From positions 1 through 7,841 of the forward strand of contig DDZT01000086.1 in the NCBI GenBank assembly GCA_002346435.1: a stretch of DNA of 7,841 nt. Reading direction: 5' to 3'. The notes below the pieces were generated by a model. It was not told where the DNA came from. It was given only the letters and a program-made list of their open reading frames with translations, and did not search any database. Shown here one piece after another: positions 1 through 5,720 of the stretch (positions are counted from its first letter, which is position 1; each line of letters opens with the position of its first letter). Made by a program: the position numbers and the translations under genes. The DNA comes from Anaerolineales bacterium UBA3001 (GTDB taxonomy: Bacteria > Chloroflexota > Anaerolineae > Anaerolineales > UBA11657).

Positions 1-121
1 TTTCAATACGAGGAGTATCAACAGTAATAATATCACTATCTACATCAATTGAATCAGTAGTACATCCAGAAACCAACCCAAACAATACACCAACAACAAT
101 CGCTTTCCCAAGTCCAATCAT
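1..121 (-). CDS. Lipoprotein, N-terminal part only (runs off left edge)
   Basis: Reading leftward from the ATG at 121-119, the frame stays open for 40 codons to the window edge. The first 20 residues form a short hydrophobic signal ending in a lipobox, L-V-S-G-C, with the cysteine at residue 20, followed by an acidic Thr/Ser/Asp-rich stretch. This is the pattern of a signal-peptidase-II-processed lipoprotein anchored on the outer face of a membrane. Too little of the mature protein is present to name a family. The ATG overlaps the stop codon of the small upstream ORF by ATGA, so translation is probably coupled. A TTG at 130 in the same frame sits 10 bases after GAGAGG (146-141) and is an alternative start. 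The lipobox is clear; the exact start is less certain. Confidence 0.72.
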   Translation of the reverse strand, partial: MIGLGKAIVVGVLFGLVSGCTTDSIDVDSDIITVDTPRIE

Positions 122-228
122 CTGGCCCAACTTTTCGCAACCTCTCTTCTTATGGCCGGAAGATAAAGCTCGATATAGTGTATTACGTCTCTACTTTGCC
201 AATCTTTCTGATTAAATTCCATTATCAT
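118..228 (-). CDS. Small ORF, 36 codons, coupled to the following lipoprotein
   Basis: ATG at 228-226 opens 36 codons ending at TGA 120-118. The TGA overlaps the ATG of the next lipoprotein gene as ATGA, a common coupling arrangement. The product would be soluble, with a mixed-charge first half (M-E-F-N-Q-K-D-W) and a helix-like second half rich in I, L, E, R and K. I recognise no family. A weak GAGG lies at 246-243, 14 bases upstream, which is a long spacer. The frame is the same as that of the large Asp-box lipoprotein, whose TAA (255-253) lies 24 bases upstream. It could therefore be a separate coupled gene, a remnant of a longer C-terminus, or a chance ORF. The ATGA overlap and protein-like composition favour a real gene. 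Confidence 0.45.
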   Translation of the reverse strand: MIMEFNQKDWQSRDVIHYIELYLPAIRREVAKSWAR

Positions 229-252
229 ACAATCTGGACCATCCTCAGCTAG

Positions 253-3200
253 TTATTTGCTAGATACAACCACTTGATTCCTACCTGCATGATCATACTC
301 AAATGTAATAGACCCATCATCACTTAAGGTATCCACAGTGATACCTTCTACACTTATACTATATGGGCTCGGAATCATATCCTCTGGAATACTAATAGTT
401 GTTTTCCCTAAAGTGCCTACTGGGCCAGCCGATGTAAATCTTATTTCACGCAAACCTTGATCATAAGTCATACCGTAAACATGCGATGTTGACTCGACAA
501 CTATAGTCTTGTCCTCCACTTCAAACTGATATTCCACATCCGTGAGGGGCAACAAGATTGCACGATACAACCTCCTAATCTTGTGATATTCTGGCCCATA
601 TTTATCTGAAGCCTTTGTCTTTACTACTACGTAAAGCACTCTACCGGTAGCATCAATCTCCAAGCTACGGTCCTGGGCAAATGTACGACCATAAATAGAA
701 TGGCCGCTCTTTGCTGCGTTCGACCTAGCCAGATCATTTGGGTATGGAATTTCTGATTGCGCTGATGCAATTTCTGAACTAGTTAACAGTGGTAATCCAA
801 AATCCACTACATGCCATTCATCACCTCCGTTTCTAGTTCGATATACGTGATCTGGTGTTATAGCGTATAGAACCAATGGATTGATTTGATCAATCGCCAA
901 ATCAATTACGGGCATATTATCAGGAATTCCAGCAGAAAACTTATTCCATTTCTCGCCTCCATTAGTCGTCTTATACACGCCTCTTTCAGTTGCCGCATAA
1001 AGTGTATCGTACGATATTGAATCCATTTGAAGATCGTTAGTGTATAAATCAAGCCCATTGTTTATGGCTCTCCAATTTTCTCCACCATCCTCTGTCTTGT
1101 ATATACCAATCGCAACCTCTGTTTCGTGCAAAGATGTCATAGCATATGCAATATCGGGATTAGTTGGGTGAATAACGATCACATTAATTGAAGTACGAGT
1201 CTCTATAGGAAAACCATTACTCATTTCTATAAACGATTCTCCACCATCTACAGATTTAAAAATATGGGCACCAGTCAAATTGAATTCAACATCAGGATAT
1301 ACAGTGTCATGAACAGAACCAACATAAATCACATCTGGATCAGATGCGGCCACCGCAAGACCATGCAAATGTAGCCATCTACGTTTAGAATCGTCATACA
1401 AACCCAATTCTTTTGTCTCATCACTAACACCCGCTGCGATTAATGGCGCCAAATCAGTCCAATTATGGCCTTCATCCTTACTAGTCATAAGCTCACCATC
1501 ATTCATCCAACTAGTTAGATATATTTCTGTAGGTAATGTCTGGCTAAATGCAAAAACCATAGGGTAATGAGCTGCATGATTTGGAGAGAACAACCAGTTC
1601 TCACCTGCATCAGGAGTAAAAAATGCGCCCCGACCAGATTCGCCATCTGCCCAAAGATTAAATGGCAACAATGGATGCGTACCCATTTGTACTAATTTAG
1701 CTTCATCCACACCTGTATCGCTACGAAACCAATTCGATCCACCATCAACAGTCTTATACAATCCTTCTCCTTCATGCAACCCAGGATTGTAATGATTTGG
1801 ATGAGTCGTGTAAACCTCCGAAGCAGACCCTGCAAGAACAATATCCTCGTTACGTGGATCAACTGCAATTGGTGTAGTAAATTTATACTGTAATCCATTA
1901 TTACGTTCAATCCAAGATAATCCGGCATTATTACTTCTATATACACCCTCATGTGTAGCGACATAAGCTACATCCGAATTACTGCTAGCAAAAGTAACAT
2001 GATGAAGTAATTTAGTATCAAGTCCAGCGTTAACCGACTCCCATGTTGCACCGCCATCTGTACTCCGAAACATTCCAGACTCAGCCCCTGCAGCAAGAAT
2101 AGTATTTGGGTCACCAGGACGCAAGGCTACACCTAACATCTCATTCTGCAGAGTATATTCCTCAAGCAAATTACCGCTCCATGTTGCTCCTCCATCACGA
2201 CTTACTTGAACTCCATTATTAGTAGCTGCCCATACCACACTAGAATCACCGGGCTGCACCGCCAAAAATTTTGCTCCCCCACAAGTTTCACAAATCCCTG
2301 CATGCTCCCAGTACTCCCCAGAATTCTTACTCACAAAAATATCAATAGGACCGTCATCAGTACCACTACGATACATCCCCTTCACAGTTGATGTATATGC
2401 AATATCACCGTTGTCTGGCGAAAATACTATTGCAGTAAATATATCCGCTCCTTCTTGCCTTTCATCTACTTTCTTAACTTGCTCTATAGCCCTATCATCA
2501 ATAGAGCTCCAAGTCAGACCACCATCTATACTACGGTGCATAGGACCCTCAAGATTAGTGTATACAACCACATCAGGATCCGTCGGACTAACAGCTATAC
2601 CCGAAGTATGTCCAGTTATATGAATAAGCTTCCAAGTTTGTCCTTTATCTATACTTTTATAAAGTGACATATCGTTAGAATCTATTCCAGCGTACACAAT
2701 ATCCGGATTAGAAGGTGCAATTTGGATTGCAGTATATTCACCAGCACGCAGATCATTTACTGGCTCCCATTGAATGTCTGTGCACTCACTTCCTTCTAAT
2801 TGATCGCATTTTTCATTTTCGCTAACAACATATGAGGGCTCAGGCAATTCTACGTCTTTAAGTACTGCTGCAACTACACCTTCAGGTAGTGCAGTCGGAA
2901 CAGCTATCTGTTTACCATGATGATGATGCGAAGAATTACCACTAGTTGTAGCTTCGTCATCAGCTCTGCATGTCTTTATAAGATCGAGTTCCTCATGACT
3001 TAATTCTCGACACGCACTCCCACATATGTCTGGCATTATTTCATCAGCTACCGCTTCACCCAATATGCCATCAATACACCCAATATCATATGACTCTGGA
3101 TCAAATTCCCCATGATGATCTTCTATATCCAGCAAGTTCTCCGAAACATGCTCCACCTCAGATAATGATTCTTCAGCCACAGATGTACTTACAACTTTCT

Positions 3201-3552
3201 CGGAGTCTTGCTCTGCCTTCTGGCTATCCTGCCGCTCACTAAATTCGATATGACAAGACTCAATCCTTTTCAATTCGTCTGGAGAAGGCGGGCGGCAATT
3301 AGCACCACAAATATCAGGAAATATCTGGTCGCTAATTTTCATTCCCAGTATTCCATCAGCACATCTAAAGTCATATTCTTGAGAATTGAAAGTACTCTCT
3401 GATTTATCAGCTACCGTAGTTGACATTTCTTTTTGATCTTCATCATCAGCATAAGGAGATACGTCCTCGTTCCGACCACATGCCGTTAATGCTACGACTA
3501 CAACCGACAGAAAAATGCCAACTTTCAACCAACCTAATTTTTCATTATTCAC
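253..3552 (-). CDS. Secreted lipoprotein with 13 Asp-box (BNR) repeats and a duplicated four-cysteine module
   Basis: This is a 1099-residue protein with a GTG start. GGAGG at 3565-3561 is spaced 8 bases from it and decides the start. Residues 1-25 are a lipoprotein signal (K5, hydrophobic core 11-22, lipobox L-T-A-C25). An acidic linker follows, then two copies of a cysteine module (60-100 and 155-195) and a short His run (209-212). From about 260 to 915 there are 13 Asp-box motifs, S/T-x-D/N-x-G-x-x-W/F, near residues 300, 341, 408, 451, 497, 540, 601, 646, 691, 767, 820, 862 and 906. These are typical of sortilin/VPS10-, photosystem-assembly-YCF48- and sialidase-like beta-propellers. Residues 1004-1096 form a beta-rich terminal domain ending in hydrophobic strands. 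I infer a surface-anchored double propeller that binds protein or glycan. The Asp-boxes alone do not show sialidase activity. It follows hemH on the same strand after 117 bases. Confidence 0.9.
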   Translation of the reverse strand: MNNEKLGWLKVGIFLSVVVVALTACGRNEDVSPYADDEDQKEMSTTVADKSESTFNSQEYDFRCADGILGMKISDQIFPDICGANCRPPSPDELKRIESCHIEFSERQDSQKAEQDSEKVVSTSVAEESLSEVEHVSENLLDIEDHHGEFDPESYDIGCIDGILGEAVADEIMPDICGSACRELSHEELDLIKTCRADDEATTSGNSSHHHHGKQIAVPTALPEGVVAAVLKDVELPEPSYVVSENEKCDQLEGSECTDIQWEPVNDLRAGEYTAIQIAPSNPDIVYAGIDSNDMSLYKSIDKGQTWKLIHITGHTSGIAVSPTDPDVVVYTNLEGPMHRSIDGGLTWSSIDDRAIEQVKKVDERQEGADIFTAIVFSPDNGDIAYTSTVKGMYRSGTDDGPIDIFVSKNSGEYWEHAGICETCGGAKFLAVQPGDSSVVWAATNNGVQVSRDGGATWSGNLLEEYTLQNEMLGVALRPGDPNTILAAGAESGMFRSTDGGATWESVNAGLDTKLLHHVTFASSNSDVAYVATHEGVYRSNNAGLSWIERNNGLQYKFTTPIAVDPRNEDIVLAGSASEVYTTHPNHYNPGLHEGEGLYKTVDGGSNWFRSDTGVDEAKLVQMGTHPLLPFNLWADGESGRGAFFTPDAGENWLFSPNHAAHYPMVFAFSQTLPTEIYLTSWMNDGELMTSKDEGHNWTDLAPLIAAGVSDETKELGLYDDSKRRWLHLHGLAVAASDPDVIYVGSVHDTVYPDVEFNLTGAHIFKSVDGGESFIEMSNGFPIETRTSINVIVIHPTNPDIAYAMTSLHETEVAIGIYKTEDGGENWRAINNGLDLYTNDLQMDSISYDTLYAATERGVYKTTNGGEKWNKFSAGIPDNMPVIDLAIDQINPLVLYAITPDHVYRTRNGGDEWHVVDFGLPLLTSSEIASAQSEIPYPNDLARSNAAKSGHSIYGRTFAQDRSLEIDATGRVLYVVVKTKASDKYGPEYHKIRRLYRAILLPLTDVEYQFEVEDKTIVVESTSHVYGMTYDQGLREIRFTSAGPVGTLGKTTISIPEDMIPSPYSISVEGITVDTLSDDGSITFEYDHAGRNQVVVSSK
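2968..3375 (-). repeat. Duplicated four-cysteine protein module in the Asp-box lipoprotein
   Basis: Residues 60-100 and 155-195 align without gaps. Both carry C-x17-C-x3-C-x13-C (C64, C82, C86, C100 and C159, C177, C181, C195). They also share D-G-I-L-G after the first cysteine, P-D-I-C-G before the second and third, and an acidic helix (E-L-x-x-I) before the fourth. Identical spacing with diverged sequence indicates an old internal duplication. Even cysteine number in an exported protein suggests two disulphides per module, although metal or cofactor binding cannot be excluded. Confidence 0.8.
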
Positions 3553-3560
3553 AACAATTG

Positions 3561-3565
3561 CCTCC
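3561..3565 (-). promoter_or_regulatory. Strong ribosome binding site fixing a GTG start
   Basis: GGAGG lies on the minus strand 8 bases before GTG 3552-3550. It supports the GTG as the true start of the Asp-box lipoprotein, and the signal peptide begins directly after it. Confidence 0.8.
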
Positions 3566-3606
3566 AGAAGTTAAGTTGTTTAGAGAAGCATCCTCACATA
3601 ACTCTA

Positions 3607-3636
3607 ATAATATGAACAAGACACTGCAATCAACAA
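3607..3636 (-). promoter_or_regulatory. Candidate promoter for the Asp-box lipoprotein
   Basis: On the minus strand, TTGTTG (3636-3631) is followed after 18 bases by TATTAT (3612-3607), a sigma-70-like arrangement between the hemH stop and the lipoprotein GTG. The lipoprotein could therefore be transcribed separately from hemH. In AT-rich DNA such matches also arise by chance. Confidence 0.3.
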
Positions 3637-3669
3637 CATTTCTAAATATATTCATAAACCACCGGCCAC

Positions 3670-4683
3670 CTACATTGATTCAACATAAGACTTCAACGCT
3701 TTAATCCAGAGATTATTATCATTCATACAAGGGATTAAATCACATACACTTCCACCAGACTTGACAAAAGTCTCTTTCCCCTCAATTGCTATTTCCTCTA
3801 ACGTCTCCAAATTGTCAGACACGAATGCTGGGCATATCACAGCAATGCTCTTAAGACCAGTTACAGCCAATCTCTCGATCTCCGAATCAGTGAACGGAGT
3901 AATCCAGGGGTCCTTCAACAATCTTGATTGAAAACTGACACTAAATCTATCCTCAGGCAAGTTCAATCTTTCAGCCACCAGCTCAGTTGTTTTAATAACT
4001 TGATGTTTGTAGCAATATAAATGAGCTTCAGACGGGACATTGCAACAATCATCACAGCTATAGCAATGTTGCCCTGTAGGGTCTGTTTTCACCAAATGTC
4101 GAACTGGGAGACCATGATAACTGAACAAATAATGTTCATATTTGCCTGAAATATAAGGGGCAATGCTATCTGATAATGCATCAATATATTTCGGATCATC
4201 ATAAAACGGCCCTTTACACTTAATTTGCACATGAAAACCTAATTCGCATATAGTGTTTTGTAGTTCCTCAATTATTGTTTTTGTAGTCGACATCGCATAA
4301 TGTGGATACATTGGAACAATTGATAGTGTCACTATATCTGGATGTTCATCCCTAATAGATTCAAGAACATCACGTATGCTAGGATTGCCATAACGCATAG
4401 CTAAGTAAATTGGTACAGAAGTTGCTGATCGCAGTTTTTCAACAACTCGCTCACTAATAACTAACAACGGCGACCCTTCATTAGTCCAAATAGCCTTATA
4501 AGCCTCAGTGGTTTTTTTAGGACGAAATCGCAAAATCACTCCATTGACTAATAACCATCTAAAAACAACTGGGAAGTCTAGAACATATTTGTCCATCAAA
4601 AACTGTTTTAAGTACTTTCTAACACTAGAGATATCAGCTCTATCTGGTGATCCCAAATTCATAATCAAAGCAACATTTTTCAT
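3670..4683 (-). CDS. hemH: Ferrochelatase with internal cysteine cluster
   Basis: Ferrochelatase inserts Fe2+ into protoporphyrin IX, the last step of the classical haem pathway, at or near the cytoplasmic membrane. From ATG 4683 the product is 337 residues, close to the family's usual 320-350. Family motifs are in order: the N-terminal M-N-L-G-S-P-D, the E-G-S-P-L segment, P-M-Y-P-H-Y-A near 124-130, S-Y-H-G-L-P with the catalytic histidine at 190, and F-V-S-D-N-L-E-T-L-E with the conserved glutamate near 293. Between them, residues 207-224 hold C207, C210, C213, C214 and C224, matching the internal cysteine segment known from one class of [2Fe-2S] bacterial ferrochelatases. An ATG at 4689 is in frame, but AGGG (4695-4692 region) is only one base from it and seven from ATG 4683, so I prefer 4683. 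That ATG overlaps the stop of a short leader ORF. No other haem genes are in view. Confidence 0.95.
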   Translation of the reverse strand: MKNVALIMNLGSPDRADISSVRKYLKQFLMDKYVLDFPVVFRWLLVNGVILRFRPKKTTEAYKAIWTNEGSPLLVISERVVEKLRSATSVPIYLAMRYGNPSIRDVLESIRDEHPDIVTLSIVPMYPHYAMSTTKTIIEELQNTICELGFHVQIKCKGPFYDDPKYIDALSDSIAPYISGKYEHYLFSYHGLPVRHLVKTDPTGQHCYSCDDCCNVPSEAHLYCYKHQVIKTTELVAERLNLPEDRFSVSFQSRLLKDPWITPFTDSEIERLAVTGLKSIAVICPAFVSDNLETLEEIAIEGKETFVKSGGSVCDLIPCMNDNNLWIKALKSYVESM

Positions 4684-4736
4684 AGACATACCCTGTTCAA
4701 ACTAACAACGTTCAATCTAGAACTATTTCTAGACAC
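4680..4736 (-). CDS. Possible 18-codon leader peptide upstream of hemH
   Basis: GTG at 4736-4734 is preceded by GGAG (4747-4744) with a 7-base spacer. It opens 18 codons, MSRNSSRLNVVSLNRVCL, ending at TGA 4682-4680. The TGA overlaps the preferred hemH ATG (4683-4681) as ATGA. This is the best Shine-Dalgarno match in the hemH upstream region, better than hemH's own. A translated leader could couple ribosomes onto hemH, or the dyad inside it (4716-4733) could make expression conditional. There is no run of one amino acid that would mark an attenuator. The peptide is too short for any protein-level test. Confidence 0.4.
   Translation of the reverse strand: MSRNSSRLNVVSLNRVCL
4716..4733. promoter_or_regulatory. 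Perfect 7-bp dyad with 4-base loop in the hemH leader
   Basis: Minus strand TCTAGAA-ATAG-TTCTAGA, fully symmetric arms. It lies between the candidate hemH promoter and the hemH start, within the leader ORF. Position and symmetry fit an operator for a dimeric repressor or a small RNA hairpin. It does not match the Fur, IdeR or PerR consensus as I know them. Confidence 0.45.
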
Positions 4737-4763
4737 AATACCTCTCCTTATGACCAATATAGG

Positions 4764-4792
4764 CATATAATTGTAGCATGTACACATCTCAA
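4764..4792 (-). promoter_or_regulatory. Candidate hemH promoter
   Basis: On the minus strand, TTGAGA (4792-4787) and TATATG (4769-4764) are 17 bases apart. An overlapping alternative is the extended -10 TG-C-TACAAT (4778-4770), which lacks a good -35 box. Either would start transcription shortly upstream of the leader Shine-Dalgarno at 4747-4741. Confidence 0.35.
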
Positions 4793-4829
4793 AAAAAACG
4801 GTCCTACCTCATGCTATCGAACAAATATC

Positions 4830-4847
4830 CCGCTTTATAGAAAGCGG
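4830..4847. repeat. Perfect 7-bp inverted repeat, 4-base loop
   Basis: Plus strand CCGCTTT-ATAG-AAAGCGG. It lies between the two divergent promoter candidates. No T run follows on either strand, so it is not a normal intrinsic terminator. It could be an operator or an RNA hairpin near the 5' end of either transcript. Confidence 0.45.
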
Positions 4848-4861
4848 TACTTATCGGCTCA

Positions 4862-4890
4862 TTGGCATCCGATGCATAGTATCTTATTAT
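4862..4890 (+). promoter_or_regulatory. Candidate upstream promoter for the 132-residue gene
   Basis: TTGGCA (4862-4867) and TATTAT (4885-4890) are separated by 17 bases, a good sigma-70-type match. Transcription would start near 4897 and give a leader of about 115 bases before ATG 5012. It would be an alternative to the repeated promoter element nearer the gene. Confidence 0.35.
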
Positions 4891-4975
4891 GTTAAAATGA
4901 AACAGCATATAGAGAGATATCCTCTTTTTTCCATCTGATAGCAGATCCTTATAAGCCAACGATCTTACTAAATAG

Positions 4976-5006
4976 TTGCCGCCCTACTAGATCAAGGTGT
5001 ATAGTA
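4976..5006 (+). promoter_or_regulatory. Repeated promoter element, copy 1, with possible leaderless start
   Basis: TTGCCG-N2-CTACTA-N6-GGTGTATAGTA. TTGCCG (4976-4981) and TATAGT (5000-5005) are 18 bases apart, as -35 and -10 boxes would be. The ATG at 5012 is 7 bases after the -10, where transcription should begin, so the message may be leaderless. The same element with the same spacing recurs at 5487-5517. The AAGGTG within it (4994-4999) could instead be read as a Shine-Dalgarno 12 bases from the ATG, but conservation of GGTG in copy 2, where no long ORF follows, favours a promoter role. Confidence 0.55.
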
Positions 5007-5011
5007 TAGGC

Positions 5012-5410
5012 ATGTCAGACCGAACTGAACCAGAAAACAATCTAGTAGGATTATTTGACCTTCCAATAGAACAAATAGTGGACTGTATAGGCAAACTTCT
5101 TAAATCGCGCGATAACACCACTGTAACTGAATATACGCAAAGAAATTCTCTAAGAGATAGTTATCAGTGGGATATAGATTTGCCAGGCGAATCTGGCTAT
5201 ATTTCCGTACGAAAAAGTCTATTAGATGACGCTAAGTACAAAATAAGTGCTGGAATAAAACAAAGTGCCAAAGACCCGGCTGTAGAACTAGCTAAAGTAC
5301 ACACGGAATGCCTATATGCCTGTCTAATGTTAGCAAAACTTGCAGAACAATCTGTTGAAACGAATACAAGCACTGATACAGCTAAGCTAAATTCAAAAAC
5401 GGATCACTAG
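5012..5410 (+). CDS. Protein of unknown function, 132 residues
   Basis: The product is soluble with no signal peptide or membrane segment. Residues 10-32 (L-P-I-E-Q-I-V-D-C-I-G-K-L-L) look helical. A central part (about 50-66) looks like beta strand (Y-Q-W-D-I-D-L, G-Y-I-S-V-R-K-S). A second helical region spans 86-114 with C100 and C104, and the C-terminal 18 residues are a polar Thr/Ser/Asn-rich tail. I recognise no family. I chose ATG 5012 because it lies exactly where a transcript from the repeated promoter element should begin. An in-frame GTG at 4997 would sit inside that promoter's -10 region and is less likely. It is transcribed away from hemH and is followed by a 324-base gap before the pentapeptide gene, which has a matching promoter element. 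Confidence 0.75.
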   Translation: MSDRTEPENNLVGLFDLPIEQIVDCIGKLLKSRDNTTVTEYTQRNSLRDSYQWDIDLPGESGYISVRKSLLDDAKYKISAGIKQSAKDPAVELAKVHTECLYACLMLAKLAEQSVETNTSTDTAKLNSKTDH

Positions 5411-5486
5411 AAACCAAATACCTCTCTTATGTATTGAGTAAGCAAATATGAGCAACACGTACCAGGGTAATATCAAGACATGGTGC

Positions 5487-5517
5487 TTGCCGAACTACTA
5501 TCCGCCGGTGTATAGTA
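5487..5517 (+). promoter_or_regulatory. Repeated promoter element, copy 2
   Basis: TTGCCG (5487-5492), CTACTA (5495-5500) and GGTGTATAGTA (5507-5517) repeat copy 1 at 4976-5006: 23 of 31 positions are identical and all spacings are equal, with the variable bases differing at every position. As a promoter (-35 TTGCCG, 18 bases, -10 TATAGT at 5511-5516) it would start near 5522 and supply the pentapeptide gene with a leader of about 210 bases. Confidence 0.5.
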
Positions 5518-5520
5518 GTT
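5493..5520. repeat. Perfect 9-bp inverted repeat over promoter copy 2
   Basis: AACTACTAT (5493-5501), ten-base loop, ATAGTAGTT (5512-5520). It covers the conserved CTACTA and the -10 region of the promoter element. Copy 1 has only a bulged version (CCTACTA against TAGTATAGG, 4983-5009). The position fits an operator blocking the -10 box, or a hairpin if the DNA is transcribed from upstream. No T run follows. Confidence 0.5.
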
Positions 5521-5676
5521 ATGTGCTAGATAGAGACACATTCAACAGGGGAACTAGGAACGCTATATGCGATAGCATGAAATTGGGACAAATTTATCAG
5601 ATATCTGCGAGTAGCCATCGTAATAGCAATACTGTTGATAATTGCGTTTACAATTTATTCTTTCATCATCAGGTAG
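5521..5676 (+). pseudogene. Possible decayed small membrane protein
   Basis: The ATG at 5521 lies just after promoter copy 2, much as ATG 5012 lies after copy 1. Its frame meets TAG at codon 3 (5527-5529) and TGA at codon 20 (5578-5580). It then encodes 31 residues (5581-5673): K-F-I-R-Y-L-R, a run of about 20 mostly Ile/Val/Leu/Ala/Phe residues, and I-I-R before TAG 5674-5676. That is a basic-flanked membrane helix unlikely to arise by chance in an unused frame. Alternatively, an ATG at 5577 in another frame would join this helix if one A were missing from the AAA at 5590-5592, giving a protein of about 32 residues. Decay, a sequencing indel or chance cannot be told apart here. Confidence 0.3.
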
Positions 5677-5696
5677 TTTTGTGCGATCTATATAAA

Positions 5697-5720
5697 TGTG
5701 AAATTGGATGTGAAATTGGA
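5697..5720 (+). repeat. Tandem 12-bp direct repeat next to a ribosome site
   Basis: TGTGAAATTGGA occurs twice back to back (5697-5708 and 5709-5720). The second copy runs into GG, which completes the GGAGG Shine-Dalgarno (5718-5722) of the pentapeptide gene. Confidence 0.85.

Larger units (their letters stand above)
4684..5011. other. Divergent intergenic region between hemH and the 132-residue gene
   Basis: These 328 bases hold the hemH leader ORF and its dyad (minus strand), candidate promoters for hemH (4764-4792, minus) and for the plus-strand gene (4862-4890 and 4976-5005), a second perfect dyad (4830-4847), and a weak AGAG/CTCT hairpin before a T run near 4913-4928. I see no additional protein-coding gene. 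Confidence 0.6.

Noticed and set aside
1692..1964. Alternative minus-strand and plus-strand frames inside the large lipoprotein gene
   Set aside because: They lie wholly within a well-supported coding frame and show no domain, signal or ribosome site.
209..3500. Asp-boxes taken as evidence for a sialidase
   Set aside because: Asp-boxes are structural repeats found in many propellers. The catalytic residues of sialidases were not recognised.
4912..4928. AGAG/CTCT hairpin followed by a T run, like a terminator
   Set aside because: The stem is only four base pairs and no transcribed gene lies upstream on the plus strand.
5590..5596. AAATTTA heptamer resembling a -1 frameshift slippery site
   Set aside because: The frame that would have to feed it has a TAG just upstream and no start codon, so programmed frameshifting into the membrane-helix frame is not supported.
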